A stretch of DNA of 64,000 nt from Maribacter cobaltidurans (GTDB lineage Bacteria; Bacteroidota; Bacteroidia; Flavobacteriales; Flavobacteriaceae): contig NZ_CP022957.1 of the NCBI RefSeq assembly GCF_002269385.1, positions 801,001 through 865,000 on the forward strand, in the 5' to 3' direction. A program made the position numbers and the translations under genes. This document shows, in pieces, positions 19,781 to 29,713 of the stretch. The notes under the pieces were generated by a model that was not told the origin of the DNA, made no database searches, and saw only the letters and a list, made by a program, of their open reading frames with translations. The first letter of the stretch is position 1; the number at the start of each line of letters is the position of its first letter.

Positions 19781-20086
19781 TTATACCTTGATCTCAACCT
19801 CAACACCACTAGGAAGCTCTAACTTCATGAGGGCATCGATAGTTTTGGAAGAGGAGCTATAAATATCCAATAGCCTCTTGTATGAACTAAGTTGAAATTG
19901 CTCTCTCGACTTCTTATTTACGTGCGGTGAACGCAACACAGTAAATATTTTCTTGTGTGTAGGCAAAGGAATTGGTCCCGTTACAACAGCACCGGTAGTC
20001 TTTACCGTTTTTACGATTTTCTCAGCAGACTTGTCCACCAAATTGTGATCGTAAGACTTAAGTTTTATTCTAATTTTCTGACTCAT
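19781..20086 (-). CDS. rpsJ: 30S ribosomal protein S10
   Basis: Head protein of the 30S subunit and, in other bacteria, NusE of antitermination complexes. The 101 residues start [20 protein letters not shown] and include the loop [20 protein letters not shown] and [20 protein letters not shown]. It lies 9 nt after fusA, so str and S10 operons are joined here, and 143 nt before rplC. Confidence 0.99.
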   Translation of the reverse strand: MSQKIRIKLKSYDHNLVDKSAEKIVKTVKTTGAVVTGPIPLPTHKKIFTVLRSPHVNKKSREQFQLSSYKRLLDIYSSSSKTIDALMKLELPSGVEVEIKV

Positions 20087-20095
20087 TTCCTTAGA

Positions 20096-22225
20096 TTATG
20101 CTGTTATACCTTTTGCTGCTTTTATAACCTCTTCAGATATATTGGAAGGTGTTTCTGCGTAGTGTGAGAACTCCATGGTAGAAGTTGCCCTACCAGAAGA
20201 AAGTGTTCTTAATGATGTTACATAACCGAACATTTCTGATAACGGTACTGTAGCCTTAACAACTTTAGCTCCCGCACGATCTGACATATTGCTCACTTGA
20301 CCTCTTCTTCTGTTCAAGTCCCCAACAATATCACCCATATTCTCTTCTGGAGTTATTACCTCTAACTTCATAATAGGCTCCATCAATACAGCTCTTGCAG
20401 CTTTGGCAGCAGCCTTATAGCCCATCTTCGCCGCCAACTCAAAAGACAATGAATCTGAATCCACGGGGTGGAATGAACCATCCTTTAGGGTAACTTTCAT
20501 ACTATCCATCTCGAATCCGGCCAAAGGTCCATTTTTCATGGCTTCCTTAAATCCTTTTTCAACAGCAGGAATATATTCTTTTGGAACGTTACCACCTTTT
20601 ATTTCGTTCACAAATTCCAAGCCTGTCATTTCCTCGTCGGTAGCGGGCTCCATTGTGAAAACAATATCGGCAAACTTACCACGTCCACCAGATTGCTTTT
20701 TGTAAACCTCTCTATGGTTGGCCGCTTGGGTAAGTGCCTCTTTATATTCTACTTGTGGCTGACCTTGGTTAACCTCGACTTTGAATTCCCTTCTTAATCG
20801 GTCCACGATAATATCCAAGTGAAGCTCGCCCATTCCAGAAATAATAGTCTGTCCGGAAGCTTCATCGGTTTTTACCTGGAAGGTTGGATCTTCTTCAGCC
20901 AATTTGGCCAAAGCCATACCCAATTTATCCACATCCGCCTTGGTTTTAGGCTCAACCGCGATACCGATAACGGGATCAGGGAAGTTCATACTCTCCAAAA
21001 CAATAGGATGTTTCTCGTCAGACATAGTGTCTCCGGTCTTAATATCCTTAAAACCAACGGCAGCACCAATATCTCCCGCTTCGATAAAATCAATGGCATT
21101 TTGCTTATTGGAATGCATTTGATAAATACGTGAAATACGCTCTTTTTTACCAGATCTATTATTCAATATATAAGACCCAGCTTCCAAACGCCCAGAATAG
21201 GTTCTAAAAAACGCCAATCTTCCCACGAAGGGGTCAGTTGCAATTTTAAATGCCAAAGCCGAAAATGGCTCCTTAACATCAGGTTTACGTAAAACTGTTT
21301 CGCCGGTATCAGGATTTACACCCTCGATTGCATCCTTATCCAAAGGAGATGGCAAATATCTACATACGGCATCCAATAAAAACTGAACTCCTTTATTCTT
21401 AAAAGAAGAACCACAGATCATTGGTATGATTGCCCTGTCCATTACCGCAGCTCTCAATGCAGCGTGTACCTCTTCTTCAGTAATCGATTCTTCATCCTCA
21501 AAGAATTTCTCCATCAACTCCTCGTCATATTCCGCAACAGCTTCTATCAAGGCAGCTCTGTACTCCTTAACTTCCGCCTTCATCTCTTCAGGAATATCGA
21601 TTACATCAAAAGTAGAACCGAAATTATCCTCATGCCATACGATAGCCCTATTCTTGGCCAAATCGACAATTCCTTTAAAGTCCGCTTCATCACCGATCGG
21701 TAAAACAATTGGAACAGCATTTGAACCCAACATTTCCTTCACCTGATTACAAACAGCTAGGAAATTAGAGCCCTGACGGTCCATTTTGTTCACAAAACCA
21801 ATTCTAGGCACCTTATAGTTATCTGCCAACCTCCAGTTAGTTTCGGACTGAGGCTCAACACCATCAACTGCACTGAACAAAAAGACCAATCCATCAAGTA
21901 CACGTAATGACCTGTTCACCTCAACGGTAAAGTCAACGTGACCCGGAGTATCTATAATATTAAAGTGATAACTATTGGCATCTTCGGTAGGCTCACCATT
22001 TACTCTAGGAAAAACCCATTCACATGTAGTAGCTGCCGAAGTAATAGTGATTCCACGTTCTTGCTCTTGCTCCATCCAGTCCATAGTGGCAGCACCATCA
22101 TGAACCTCACCTATTTTATGACTAACCCCGGTATAAAAAAGTATACGTTCAGTAGTCGTTGTTTTACCGGCATCAATATGCGCGGCAATTCCAATATTTC
22201 TTGTTAATCTTAAATCTCTTGCCAT
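20096..22225 (-). CDS. fusA: elongation factor G
   Basis: Translational GTPase that drives translocation and, with RRF, ribosome recycling. The 709 residues carry the GTPase motifs [14 protein letters not shown] (G1), [10 protein letters not shown] (switch I, G2), DTPGHVDFT (G3) and NKMDR (G4), followed by the later EF-G domains ([20 protein letters not shown] in domain [15 protein letters not shown] at the start of IV). The C-terminal EF-G domain ends [20 protein letters not shown]. It lies 5 nt after rpsG and 9 nt before rpsJ; tufA does not follow it in this arrangement. Confidence 0.99.
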   Translation of the reverse strand: MARDLRLTRNIGIAAHIDAGKTTTTERILFYTGVSHKIGEVHDGAATMDWMEQEQERGITITSAATTCEWVFPRVNGEPTEDANSYHFNIIDTPGHVDFTVEVNRSLRVLDGLVFLFSAVDGVEPQSETNWRLADNYKVPRIGFVNKMDRQGSNFLAVCNQVKEMLGSNAVPIVLPIGDEADFKGIVDLAKNRAIVWHEDNFGSTFDVIDIPEEMKAEVKEYRAALIEAVAEYDEELMEKFFEDEESITEEEVHAALRAAVMDRAIIPMICGSSFKNKGVQFLLDAVCRYLPSPLDKDAIEGVNPDTGETVLRKPDVKEPFSALAFKIATDPFVGRLAFFRTYSGRLEAGSYILNNRSGKKERISRIYQMHSNKQNAIDFIEAGDIGAAVGFKDIKTGDTMSDEKHPIVLESMNFPDPVIGIAVEPKTKADVDKLGMALAKLAEEDPTFQVKTDEASGQTIISGMGELHLDIIVDRLRREFKVEVNQGQPQVEYKEALTQAANHREVYKKQSGGRGKFADIVFTMEPATDEEMTGLEFVNEIKGGNVPKEYIPAVEKGFKEAMKNGPLAGFEMDSMKVTLKDGSFHPVDSDSLSFELAAKMGYKAAAKAARAVLMEPIMKLEVITPEENMGDIVGDLNRRRGQVSNMSDRAGAKVVKATVPLSEMFGYVTSLRTLSSGRATSTMEFSHYAETPSNISEEVIKAAKGITA

Positions 22226-22230
22226 TTTGA

Positions 22231-22707
22231 TTAGAATCTAAAGTGGGAAAATGCTTTATTCGCTTCTGCCATCTTATGGGTATCGACCCTCTTTTTAACA
22301 GCAGCACCTTCTTCCTTAGCCGCAGCCAAAATCTCGGCAGCCAATTTTTGGGACATTCCTTTCTCGTTACGCTTTCTAGCATAACTTATCAACCATTTCA
22401 TAGCCGTAGAAATTTTTCTGTCAGGTCTAATTTGCATGGGTATTTGAAAGGTTGCACCACCAACTCTTCTACTCCTTACCTCTACGTGGGGCATTACATT
22501 ACTCAATGCATCCTTCCATAGCTCTAAAGCAGTTTTCTCTTCATCTGTCTTTTTTGCCTCGACAATATCGATGGCATCATAAAAAACACTAAACGCTACT
22601 GACTTTTTACCGTCCCACATCATCATATTGACAAATCTTGTCACCAACTGGTCATTAAACCTTGGATCTGGTAAAAGTGGTCTTTTCTTTGCCTGTCTTT
22701 TTCTCAT
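22231..22707 (-). CDS. rpsG: 30S ribosomal protein S7
   Basis: Primary 16S rRNA-binding protein that nucleates the 30S head. The 158 residues start [20 protein letters not shown] and contain [39 protein letters not shown] and the C-terminal [15 protein letters not shown]. It lies 23 nt after rpsL and 5 nt before fusA, the standard str order. Confidence 0.99.
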   Translation of the reverse strand: MRKRQAKKRPLLPDPRFNDQLVTRFVNMMMWDGKKSVAFSVFYDAIDIVEAKKTDEEKTALELWKDALSNVMPHVEVRSRRVGGATFQIPMQIRPDRKISTAMKWLISYARKRNEKGMSQKLAAEILAAAKEEGAAVKKRVDTHKMAEANKAFSHFRF

Positions 22708-22730
22708 TACTTCTTTTTAAAAAGTGTTAT

Positions 22731-23105
22731 TTACTTCTTGGGACGTTTAGCACCATATTTAGACCTACGTTGTGTTCTACCGGCCACACCTGCTGTGTCC
22801 AATGCCCCACGAACGATATGATATCTAACTCCTGGCAAGTCCTTTACTCTTCCGCCTCTTACCAATACTATCGAGTGCTCTTGCAAGTTGTGACCCTCAC
22901 CAGGAATATAGGCGTTAACCTCTTTCCCGTTCGTCAACCTTACCCTGGCAACTTTTCTCATTGCAGAGTTTGGTTTTTTAGGAGTTGTAGTATATACACG
23001 AGTACATACACCCCTTCTTTGAGGACACGAATCCAAAGCAGCCGATTTACTCTTCTTGGTAATTGTGGCCCTTCCTGTTCGTACTAATTGTGAAATTGTT
23101 GGCAT
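22731..23105 (-). CDS. rpsL: 30S ribosomal protein S12
   Basis: Decoding-centre protein; mutations at two lysines give streptomycin resistance in many bacteria. From the ATG at 23105 the protein is 124 residues, starting [20 protein letters not shown]. The loop [19 protein letters not shown] and the loop [15 protein letters not shown] both keep the wild-type lysines. The open frame extends to 23180, but that would start inside the promoter and adds 25 residues unlike S12. It is the first gene of the block and has a near-perfect promoter at 23151-23181. Confidence 0.98.
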   Translation of the reverse strand: MPTISQLVRTGRATITKKSKSAALDSCPQRRGVCTRVYTTTPKKPNSAMRKVARVRLTNGKEVNAYIPGEGHNLQEHSIVLVRGGRVKDLPGVRYHIVRGALDTAGVAGRTQRRSKYGAKRPKK

Positions 23106-23506
23106 ACTATATAAATATGTATAAAAATTTACCCTTTGTTTTAGGGTCGGCAAATGTAGTGATATTTCAATATAAATCAAACCTATCCATAAATATTTTA
23201 GAAACTTTTTTTACCAGCTAATTTAATGTGACCAGCAGCAGCCAAAAAAACTTCAATTACGTTTCATTAGTTTAAAAATTATGGAAGTTTTTTCAAAAAA
23301 ACACACATTTCCCAACTAACGGGCGTTGACTATTTTTACGAAATTCTCAATATTTAAGCTGTTATATTACACATAGTAAAATACAAATAGTGTTTAATCT
23401 ATAACTCCTAAGAATCCTTTGATATCTTAAAGTTTTATTAATATTCACTTGGATTATTAACACTATTTTGTGATTTTTGCTGCTAGCTAATTCAAATAAT
23501 TAAAAA
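23106..23506. other. divergent intergenic region between rpsL and the SusC gene
   Basis: These 401 bases hold no gene. The rpsL promoter is at 23151-23181. The rpsL leader contains a small hairpin at 23131-23147 (ACCCT/AGGGT stem, 7-nt loop). On the plus strand TTTC (23308-23311), a 19-nt spacer and TATTTTTA (23331-23338) form an imperfect promoter candidate for the SusC operon; it would give a leader of roughly 160 nt. The rest is AT-rich with no other structure that I can support. Confidence 0.6.
23151..23181 (-). promoter_or_regulatory. promoter of the ribosomal-protein block (rpsL)
   Basis: On the minus strand TTTG (23178-23181), a 19-nt spacer and TACATTTG (23151-23158) match the Bacteroidetes consensus TTTG-N19-TANNTTTG exactly. 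It lies 46 nt upstream of the rpsL ATG. Confidence 0.85.
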
Positions 23507-26500
23507 ATGAGAACAAAACTAAATGGATTGTTAACGCTCTTGTTGGCGTTGATTGTGCATATATCCTATGCACAGGAAAAAACGGTTTCCGGTACAGTTA
23601 CCGACCAAAGTGGTCTACCCCTACCAGGTGTGAACATTTTAGTCAAAGGTACTACCACCGGTACACAAACCGATTTTGATGGAAATTACAACATTTCAGC
23701 TTCGCAAGGCGAAACACTTGTTTTTACCTATATAGGTCAAAAAACTGTTTCAATGGTAGTTGGATCTGACAACACCATCAATGTTCAAATGGAGGATGAC
23801 GCCACGGCTCTTGAGGAAGTTGTTGTAACTTCCCTAGGTCTAAAAAGGGAATCCAGATCATTAGGTTATTCGGTCGCCAAGGTAGACGGTGATCAAATTG
23901 CCCAAAGGGCGGAAACGGATGCCGTTAGGGCCATGCAAGGTAAAATGCCTGGTGTAAACATTGTAGGTGCCGGTGGTGCACCTGGACAATCCACAAAAAT
24001 AAACATACGTGGTATGTCTTCCTTAACAGGAAACACCCAACCTCTTTTTGTTGTGGACGGTGTTCCCTTTGACAACAGTGTTAACAGCGATCAAGGGGCT
24101 GCCCAAAACACGGTATTCTCCAGTAGGGCATTTGATTTAGACCCTAATTCCATTGAGAGCATTTCCGTACTTAAAGGAGCCGCAGCATCTGCCCTATATG
24201 GTTCTAGGGCCACGAACGGCGTGGTACTTATTACCACGAAAGGTGCCAGACAAGCCTCAAGAAAGGGAATGGAGGTTCGCTACAATTCCTCTTTAGCGAT
24301 GACCCAAATTTCTGGAATTCCTGATTATCAAGATGTATATACACAGGGTTCCAACCAGCTTTACAATGGAGGTTTCATTGGAAACTGGGGTTCTCCTTTT
24401 CCTGAATATGTAGATAGTATCAACGAAGAATATGGGACAAACTATACTCCTTTTTATTCTTTATATCCTGATGGTTCCAATTATCCGGCTGGAACCGCTT
24501 CCAACCCGGTAAGCAATAGATTTCCGGGAGTTTTTCCAGAACTAATGCAGGATTATGTAATGCCCGATGGATCTGTGGTATCAGTATCCGCTCCTTATAA
24601 AATTGAACCTCACGATATTATTGGAGGGTTCTTTAGACAAGGTATTACTTCTGATCATTCTGTTAGTGTAAGTGCCGGAGGTGAAAAATCCAATCTCAAT
24701 GTTGGTTTTTCCAATATGAATCAATCTGGTATAGTTCCCAATCAAGGTGCCGGAAGAACAAACCTTTATGCCGGTGGTAACGCTAGATTGGATAATGGGC
24801 TAACTGTTTCCGGTACAATAAACTATGTTAATACCACCCAAAAATCACCATCGTCAGGAGCAAGTGCCTTCAACGATTATTTTGGTGGTGGCGGAGGTTC
24901 CATTTATTCTAGGTTGTTTTATCTTCCCAGAAACTTTGATCTAAACGGTCTTCCATGGGAAAACCCTGCTGATGGTTCCAATATCTTCTATAGGGCATTG
25001 GACAACCCAATCTGGATTGCCAACAACAACCTATATAAAAGTGAAGTAAACCGTGTTTACGGTAACGTATCTGTAGGCTATGATATAAATGACTGGTTGA
25101 ACGTTACCCTTAAGGGAGGTGTAAACACCTATCATGAGAAACGTAGAAGAAACGAAAGACCTGGAGGTATTGCTAATCCTGATGGTTATGTAAGAACCAC
25201 AGACTTGGATAACACTGAAAAGGATATTAACCTGCTATTCAATATCAATAAAGATTTCGGTGAGAAATTCAATATGACAGCGGTTATCGGTATGAACGGA
25301 AACCAAAGGGAATATACTGAAAGAGGTGTTGTAGGTAACCAAATAATTTCTACCGGTCTCAATAGATTTGATGCAACGGCCACACTAATTCCAACCAGGG
25401 ACTACTCCAGATTGAGAAGATTGTATGGTGTGTTTGCGGATATCAATTTTGGCTACAACGACTGGTTATTCCTAAACGTAGTAGGTAGAAACGATTGGTC
25501 TTCAACATTGCCACAGGGGGCAAATAGCTATTTCTATCCAGGTGCCAGTATTTCCATGATGCTAAGTGAGGTAATTCCTATGCCAGGATTTATAAACTCA
25601 TTAAAAGTAAGGGCGGCGAACACCAAAGTGGGTAATGATGCTGATCCTTACAGAACATCTACGAACTACTTTATTGCTACACCTTTTACTTCTCCAGTAT
25701 ATGGTTTGAACAATATTGCCTCCAGAGATAATCTTTTAGGTAATGCCCAATTAAAGCCAGAGTTTACAACGGAGTTTGAGGCGGGTCTTTCGGCTGTTAT
25801 GTTCAATAGTAGATTGAGCTTGGATGTAACCTACTTTGACAGGACATCCACCGAACAAATTGCCAGGGCTTCCGTTGCACGTTCTTCTGGTTTTGCGGAC
25901 AGAATCGTAAACGTTGGTGAACTTTCCAACAAAGGATGGGAAATTGGATTGGATGTTTATCCAGTATCCAACGAAAATTTTAAATGGAATATGTACACCG
26001 CGTTCTCCAAGGTTAAATCCTTAGTAGTGGATGCAGGTCCTACTGGTGAAATTTTTATTGGTGGTCCTGGAACTTCCTTGGGTACCATTCATAGAAACGG
26101 CTTCCCTTACGGGCAAATCTTCGGAACCAAAAATGCAAGGGATGCCGAAGGGAACTTATTGATAAATAAGGAAACCGGTTTGCCATTTGCATCTGCAACC
26201 TCAGATATTATCGGTGACCCTAACCCTGACTTCACGTTAGGTGTTACAAATAGTTTTACCTATAAAAACTTTACATTGAGGGCGTTGATCGATTGGAAAC
26301 AAGGTGGAGACTTTTACTCCTTTACCGCTGCTTCCTTGATGTTACGTGGTCAATTAGCGAATTCGGTAGATCGTGAAGCACTAAGGGTAGTACCTGGTGT
26401 CTATGGAAATGTACAGACCTTTGAACCTGTTTTGGACGGTAACGGTAATACGGTACAAAACACTACTCCAATAACTGCCTTTGACTCTCACTTTACTGAT

Positions 26501-26800
26501 GGTTGGGGAGCCTATGGACAGGACGAAGTAAACATATATGATGGAACAACCATTAGACTTAGGGAATTGGGGCTTAGCTATTCATTACCTGAAAAATTCT
26601 TGGAAAACACCCCATTTGGCTCATTGACTTTCTCTTTAAGCGGAAGAAACCTATGGTGGAAGGCACCTAATGTGCTAGAAGGTCTAAACTTAGACCCAGA
26701 GGTATTGGCTGAAACGGCGGCATCCAACGTTCAAGGTTTTGAATATGGAGCTACACCAACGACTAAAACGTATAGTTTCAACCTATCCTTGTCATTCTAA
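23507..26800 (+). CDS. SusC/RagA family TonB-linked outer-membrane transporter
   Basis: Outer-membrane TonB-dependent channel that works with a SusD lipoprotein lid to import glycans, peptides or other oligomers. The 1097 residues have a signal peptide (1-22, ending YAQ) and a carboxypeptidase-regulatory-like domain at about 26-100 (VSGTVTDQSGLPLPGVNILV). Then follow EEVVVTSLG at 103-111, a plug (AMQGKMPGVNI at 142-152, INIRGMSS at 165-172) and a beta-barrel ending in the aromatic YSFNLSLSF. No STN or sigma-regulator interaction domain is present. It is divergent from the ribosomal block and followed 15 nt later by susD. The substrate cannot be told from sequence: no glycoside hydrolase or peptidase sits in the operon. 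Confidence 0.96.
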   Translation: MRTKLNGLLTLLLALIVHISYAQEKTVSGTVTDQSGLPLPGVNILVKGTTTGTQTDFDGNYNISASQGETLVFTYIGQKTVSMVVGSDNTINVQMEDDATALEEVVVTSLGLKRESRSLGYSVAKVDGDQIAQRAETDAVRAMQGKMPGVNIVGAGGAPGQSTKINIRGMSSLTGNTQPLFVVDGVPFDNSVNSDQGAAQNTVFSSRAFDLDPNSIESISVLKGAAASALYGSRATNGVVLITTKGARQASRKGMEVRYNSSLAMTQISGIPDYQDVYTQGSNQLYNGGFIGNWGSPFPEYVDSINEEYGTNYTPFYSLYPDGSNYPAGTASNPVSNRFPGVFPELMQDYVMPDGSVVSVSAPYKIEPHDIIGGFFRQGITSDHSVSVSAGGEKSNLNVGFSNMNQSGIVPNQGAGRTNLYAGGNARLDNGLTVSGTINYVNTTQKSPSSGASAFNDYFGGGGGSIYSRLFYLPRNFDLNGLPWENPADGSNIFYRALDNPIWIANNNLYKSEVNRVYGNVSVGYDINDWLNVTLKGGVNTYHEKRRRNERPGGIANPDGYVRTTDLDNTEKDINLLFNINKDFGEKFNMTAVIGMNGNQREYTERGVVGNQIISTGLNRFDATATLIPTRDYSRLRRLYGVFADINFGYNDWLFLNVVGRNDWSSTLPQGANSYFYPGASISMMLSEVIPMPGFINSLKVRAANTKVGNDADPYRTSTNYFIATPFTSPVYGLNNIASRDNLLGNAQLKPEFTTEFEAGLSAVMFNSRLSLDVTYFDRTSTEQIARASVARSSGFADRIVNVGELSNKGWEIGLDVYPVSNENFKWNMYTAFSKVKSLVVDAGPTGEIFIGGPGTSLGTIHRNGFPYGQIFGTKNARDAEGNLLINKETGLPFASATSDIIGDPNPDFTLGVTNSFTYKNFTLRALIDWKQGGDFYSFTAASLMLRGQLANSVDREALRVVPGVYGNVQTFEPVLDGNGNTVQNTTPITAFDSHFTDGWGAYGQDEVNIYDGTTIRLRELGLSYSLPEKFLENTPFGSLTFSLSGRNLWWKAPNVLEGLNLDPEVLAETAASNVQGFEYGATPTTKTYSFNLSLSF

Positions 26801-26815
26801 ACTAAACAATACTTA

Positions 26816-28561
26816 ATGATGAAAAAGATGAAAATAAATCTAAGAAGATATATAAAAACTGCTGTTTTTACCATGGCTCTTACCATGGCGACAGTCGGTT
26901 GTGAATTTCAGGAACTGGATATTAACACAGATCCCAACACGGCTTCCGAAGTCTCTTTGGACCTGTTATTGACGAGTGCCCAGTTTAATGGCTTAAATAC
27001 CTTTGCAGGTGGCCTAAATAATTCCCAAATGGGTTTTCAGGCAATCAATACAAGCAGTGACGATTTCAATTTCACCAATTCCTCCTGGAATGGCACATGG
27101 AACTATTTGTACAGTGTACCCCTAAAGGATTTGGAAGAGATGATACGCGCGGCCGATCCAGAGCTTAGTCCTAATTATTTAGGAGTAGCACAGGTCTTAA
27201 AAGCCTATTATTTTACTACTATGGTAGATTTATGGGGCGATGTTCCGTATACTGAAGCTTTTGCCGGAAATTACAGCGAACCCATTTTGGAGCCCGTTTA
27301 TGATGGTGGCGCTAACATCTATGCTGATGCCTTTGCACTGATAGATGCGGGTATTGCAAATCTTGGTAAGGACCAAGCTACATCGTTGGATGGAGACATT
27401 ATCTATGGAGGTTCTACTTCCAAATGGATAAAGGCGGCCAATTCATTAAAGTTGCGTTTGCTTATCCAAACCAAAAACGTTCAGGATAACGCTGCCGCCA
27501 TACAAGCCATAGTAGACGGTGACAATTACATCCAAACAGCGGCAGATGATTTTCAATTACGCTTTTCTGCACTAAAAAACCCAGATAATAGACACCCAAT
27601 GTATATTGATGGATATGCAGGCGGTGAAGCTGGCTATTCCTATTTTGGTTCTCAGTTGATGTTCGAGATGCTTTCCAAAAGAGACCCTAGAACACCATTT
27701 TACTTTAAGCGTCAGACATCGTCTCTTTTAAATCCAGACGATACCACGGACAAGCAGACCATACCTTGTTCACAAAGGGATGATTGTATTTATGCCTATT
27801 TTCCATATAGCCCTGTTGTAACTCAAGGTGTTTTTGGTAAAGCTCCTGAAGATCTTACTGATGATGAAAGAGAGTATCTAGGTGGATTCTTTGGTCGTGA
27901 CCGCTCTGACCCATCTGGTATACCTAACGATAACCCTTTGAGAACTACCGTAGGTGCTTATCCTGCTGCAGGTCTATTTGATGTTTCGGCCTCTACTACA
28001 GGAGGTAACCAATTTGGTACTGGAGACGGAATTTTTCCGATCATTACTTCATGGATGGTTAAATTTTACCTGTTGGAAGCCCAAATTACGTTAGGCGTTT
28101 CCACTGGTTCTACGGAAGCCGATCTTCTTGAAGCGGCCTTGGAAGAACAATTTGAAAAGGTAATAGCGGTTGGAACAGCGGCAGACCCTGCAGCTTCTGC
28201 GGATATCGATACTTGGCCAGAAACTTATGATTGGCCGATAACTTACAAGAACGAAGAGGACTATATTGGCGACGTTATTGCTGCCTACCCTACTGGAGGA
28301 ACTAGTGCACAGCGCTTGAACTATGTACTTAAACAAGCATGGTATGCTAACTTTGGAAATGGTTATGAAGGATATAACGCATTTAGAAGAACTGGTTTCC
28401 CTTCCGATATCCAGGCACCATTACAATTGCCACGTAACTTTGCATTATCCCTACCTTACGCGCAGGATGAGTTAAACCTAAACAGCAATACACCCGACAA
28501 AGTATATGATAGCCCAAGTAGTGGAGCAATCTTTTGGGATACTCTGAAATTTCAGTTTTAA
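26816..28561 (+). CDS. SusD/RagB-like substrate-binding lipoprotein
   Basis: Surface lipoprotein that caps the SusC barrel and binds substrate. The 581 residues have a lipoprotein signal with a lipobox ending at Cys29 (ATVGC) followed by EFQELDINTDPN. The INTDPN segment and the LLLTSAQFN helix resemble the SusD-like_2 branch. Helical repeat-like segments such as AQVLKAYYFTTMVDLWGDVP are the family signature. Two adjacent ATG codons (26816, 26819) are possible starts. It lies 15 nt after the SusC gene and 17 nt before a third lipoprotein gene; the three share one terminator. Substrate unknown. Confidence 0.94.
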   Translation: MMKKMKINLRRYIKTAVFTMALTMATVGCEFQELDINTDPNTASEVSLDLLLTSAQFNGLNTFAGGLNNSQMGFQAINTSSDDFNFTNSSWNGTWNYLYSVPLKDLEEMIRAADPELSPNYLGVAQVLKAYYFTTMVDLWGDVPYTEAFAGNYSEPILEPVYDGGANIYADAFALIDAGIANLGKDQATSLDGDIIYGGSTSKWIKAANSLKLRLLIQTKNVQDNAAAIQAIVDGDNYIQTAADDFQLRFSALKNPDNRHPMYIDGYAGGEAGYSYFGSQLMFEMLSKRDPRTPFYFKRQTSSLLNPDDTTDKQTIPCSQRDDCIYAYFPYSPVVTQGVFGKAPEDLTDDEREYLGGFFGRDRSDPSGIPNDNPLRTTVGAYPAAGLFDVSASTTGGNQFGTGDGIFPIITSWMVKFYLLEAQITLGVSTGSTEADLLEAALEEQFEKVIAVGTAADPAASADIDTWPETYDWPITYKNEEDYIGDVIAAYPTGGTSAQRLNYVLKQAWYANFGNGYEGYNAFRRTGFPSDIQAPLQLPRNFALSLPYAQDELNLNSNTPDKVYDSPSSGAIFWDTLKFQF

Positions 28562-28578
28562 TTAAAAAAAATAATAAA

Positions 28579-29535
28579 ATGAAAAAATATAATTTATATA
28601 TACTAACATTAGCCGGGTTGATGGTTTTATTCAACGCCTGTAAGGATGAGGATTTGGTAATCCTTCCTGAATGGGAAAGTGGTGTACATGCCTATACCAT
28701 TGTCGCGGATGGATCTGCTTCAGACTTTAAAGATCAGGAAACAGATATTCCTATTACTTTTAATATGAAGTGGAAATCTATTGATAAGGAGAATACTGTA
28801 AATAAAATCGAGTTATATGTATTGTTCAATGAACCCTACATTGATTTAGATGGAAACCCTAAAACTGCCGCACATGGAGGTGATGAAGGAATCCTTTGGG
28901 CCACCCTTGAAGGCGGAGATGTGCCCACAAATGCTGAGTTTACAAATTTTACCATAACTCAGGACGAGGTTTATCAATTATATTCCGGAGCTACTTACGA
29001 CTATGAAAATGGTAATGGTGAGGTTCCTGTTTATGCCAACCCTGATGCACCTGAGCGAGATGCGGATACCAGACCATTTATTCCAGGCGATACTTTCTCA
29101 ATGAAATGGATTTTGTATACAGACGACGGTAGAGTGTTCGATTCTTGGTCTCCCTCTGTATGTACAGAATTTCCAGAGGCTAATTGTTCTATTAACTGGA
29201 CCATTGTCTGTGCGGAGACTATAGCCAATCCTCCAGGAGATTACGTTCTTTCACTTGAAGATGACTATGGAGATGGTTGGAACGGAGCAGCGCTCCAAGT
29301 TATTGTAGATGGTGTAGCTACAGATTATACAATTGATGATGGATTTTCAGACACATATACTGTTACTGTACCCGATGGAACCTCAACCTTAACATTTGGA
29401 TTTGTTAGTGGTGATTACGATAGTGAAGTAATATTTACTATTACCTCCCCAAAAGGCAATGTTATTGCTAGTGCGGACGGTACCGTAACACCACCAGCAG
29501 AAGGAGAATTGACATTGGATTTGTGTTTAGAGTAG
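28579..29535 (+). CDS. SusE/F-position surface lipoprotein with GDGWNG domain
   Basis: A 318-residue lipoprotein: the signal ends at Cys21 in LFNAC and is followed by KDED. That matches the K-(D/E)2 export signal known to send lipoproteins to the cell surface in flavobacteria and Capnocytophaga. Residues 24 to about 210 are not recognised. The C-terminal part contains LEDDYGDGWNGAALQV (GDGWNG at 231-236) and a beta-rich segment, a motif seen in various secreted Bacteroidota proteins. I chose the ATG at 28579; an upstream frame to 28534 would lie inside the susD gene end and lacks a signal peptide. As the third gene of a SusCD operon it probably helps bind the substrate. Function is inferred from position. 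Confidence 0.85.
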   Translation: MKKYNLYILTLAGLMVLFNACKDEDLVILPEWESGVHAYTIVADGSASDFKDQETDIPITFNMKWKSIDKENTVNKIELYVLFNEPYIDLDGNPKTAAHGGDEGILWATLEGGDVPTNAEFTNFTITQDEVYQLYSGATYDYENGNGEVPVYANPDAPERDADTRPFIPGDTFSMKWILYTDDGRVFDSWSPSVCTEFPEANCSINWTIVCAETIANPPGDYVLSLEDDYGDGWNGAALQVIVDGVATDYTIDDGFSDTYTVTVPDGTSTLTFGFVSGDYDSEVIFTITSPKGNVIASADGTVTPPAEGELTLDLCLE

Positions 29536-29562
29536 AGATACCTTCTTATTAAATTATAAACC

Positions 29563-29600
29563 AAAAAGAGCTTTCATTATAATGAAAGCTCTTTTCTTTT
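29563..29600 (+). terminator. terminator of the SusCD operon
   Basis: AAAGAGCTTTCATTA (29565-29579) and TAATGAAAGCTCTTT (29580-29594) form a perfect 15-bp inverted repeat, followed by a T-rich run. It is A-rich on the other side, so it could also act in reverse. Confidence 0.9.
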
Positions 29601-29713
29601 ATATAACAATATCATAGTTTTAAAAACACACAGACTTAGAAGCCTATATTGTAAATATCTTAAAAAATACTATTGATTATTTTACTAACTTGCTATAAAT
29701 CAAAAATTTGATT

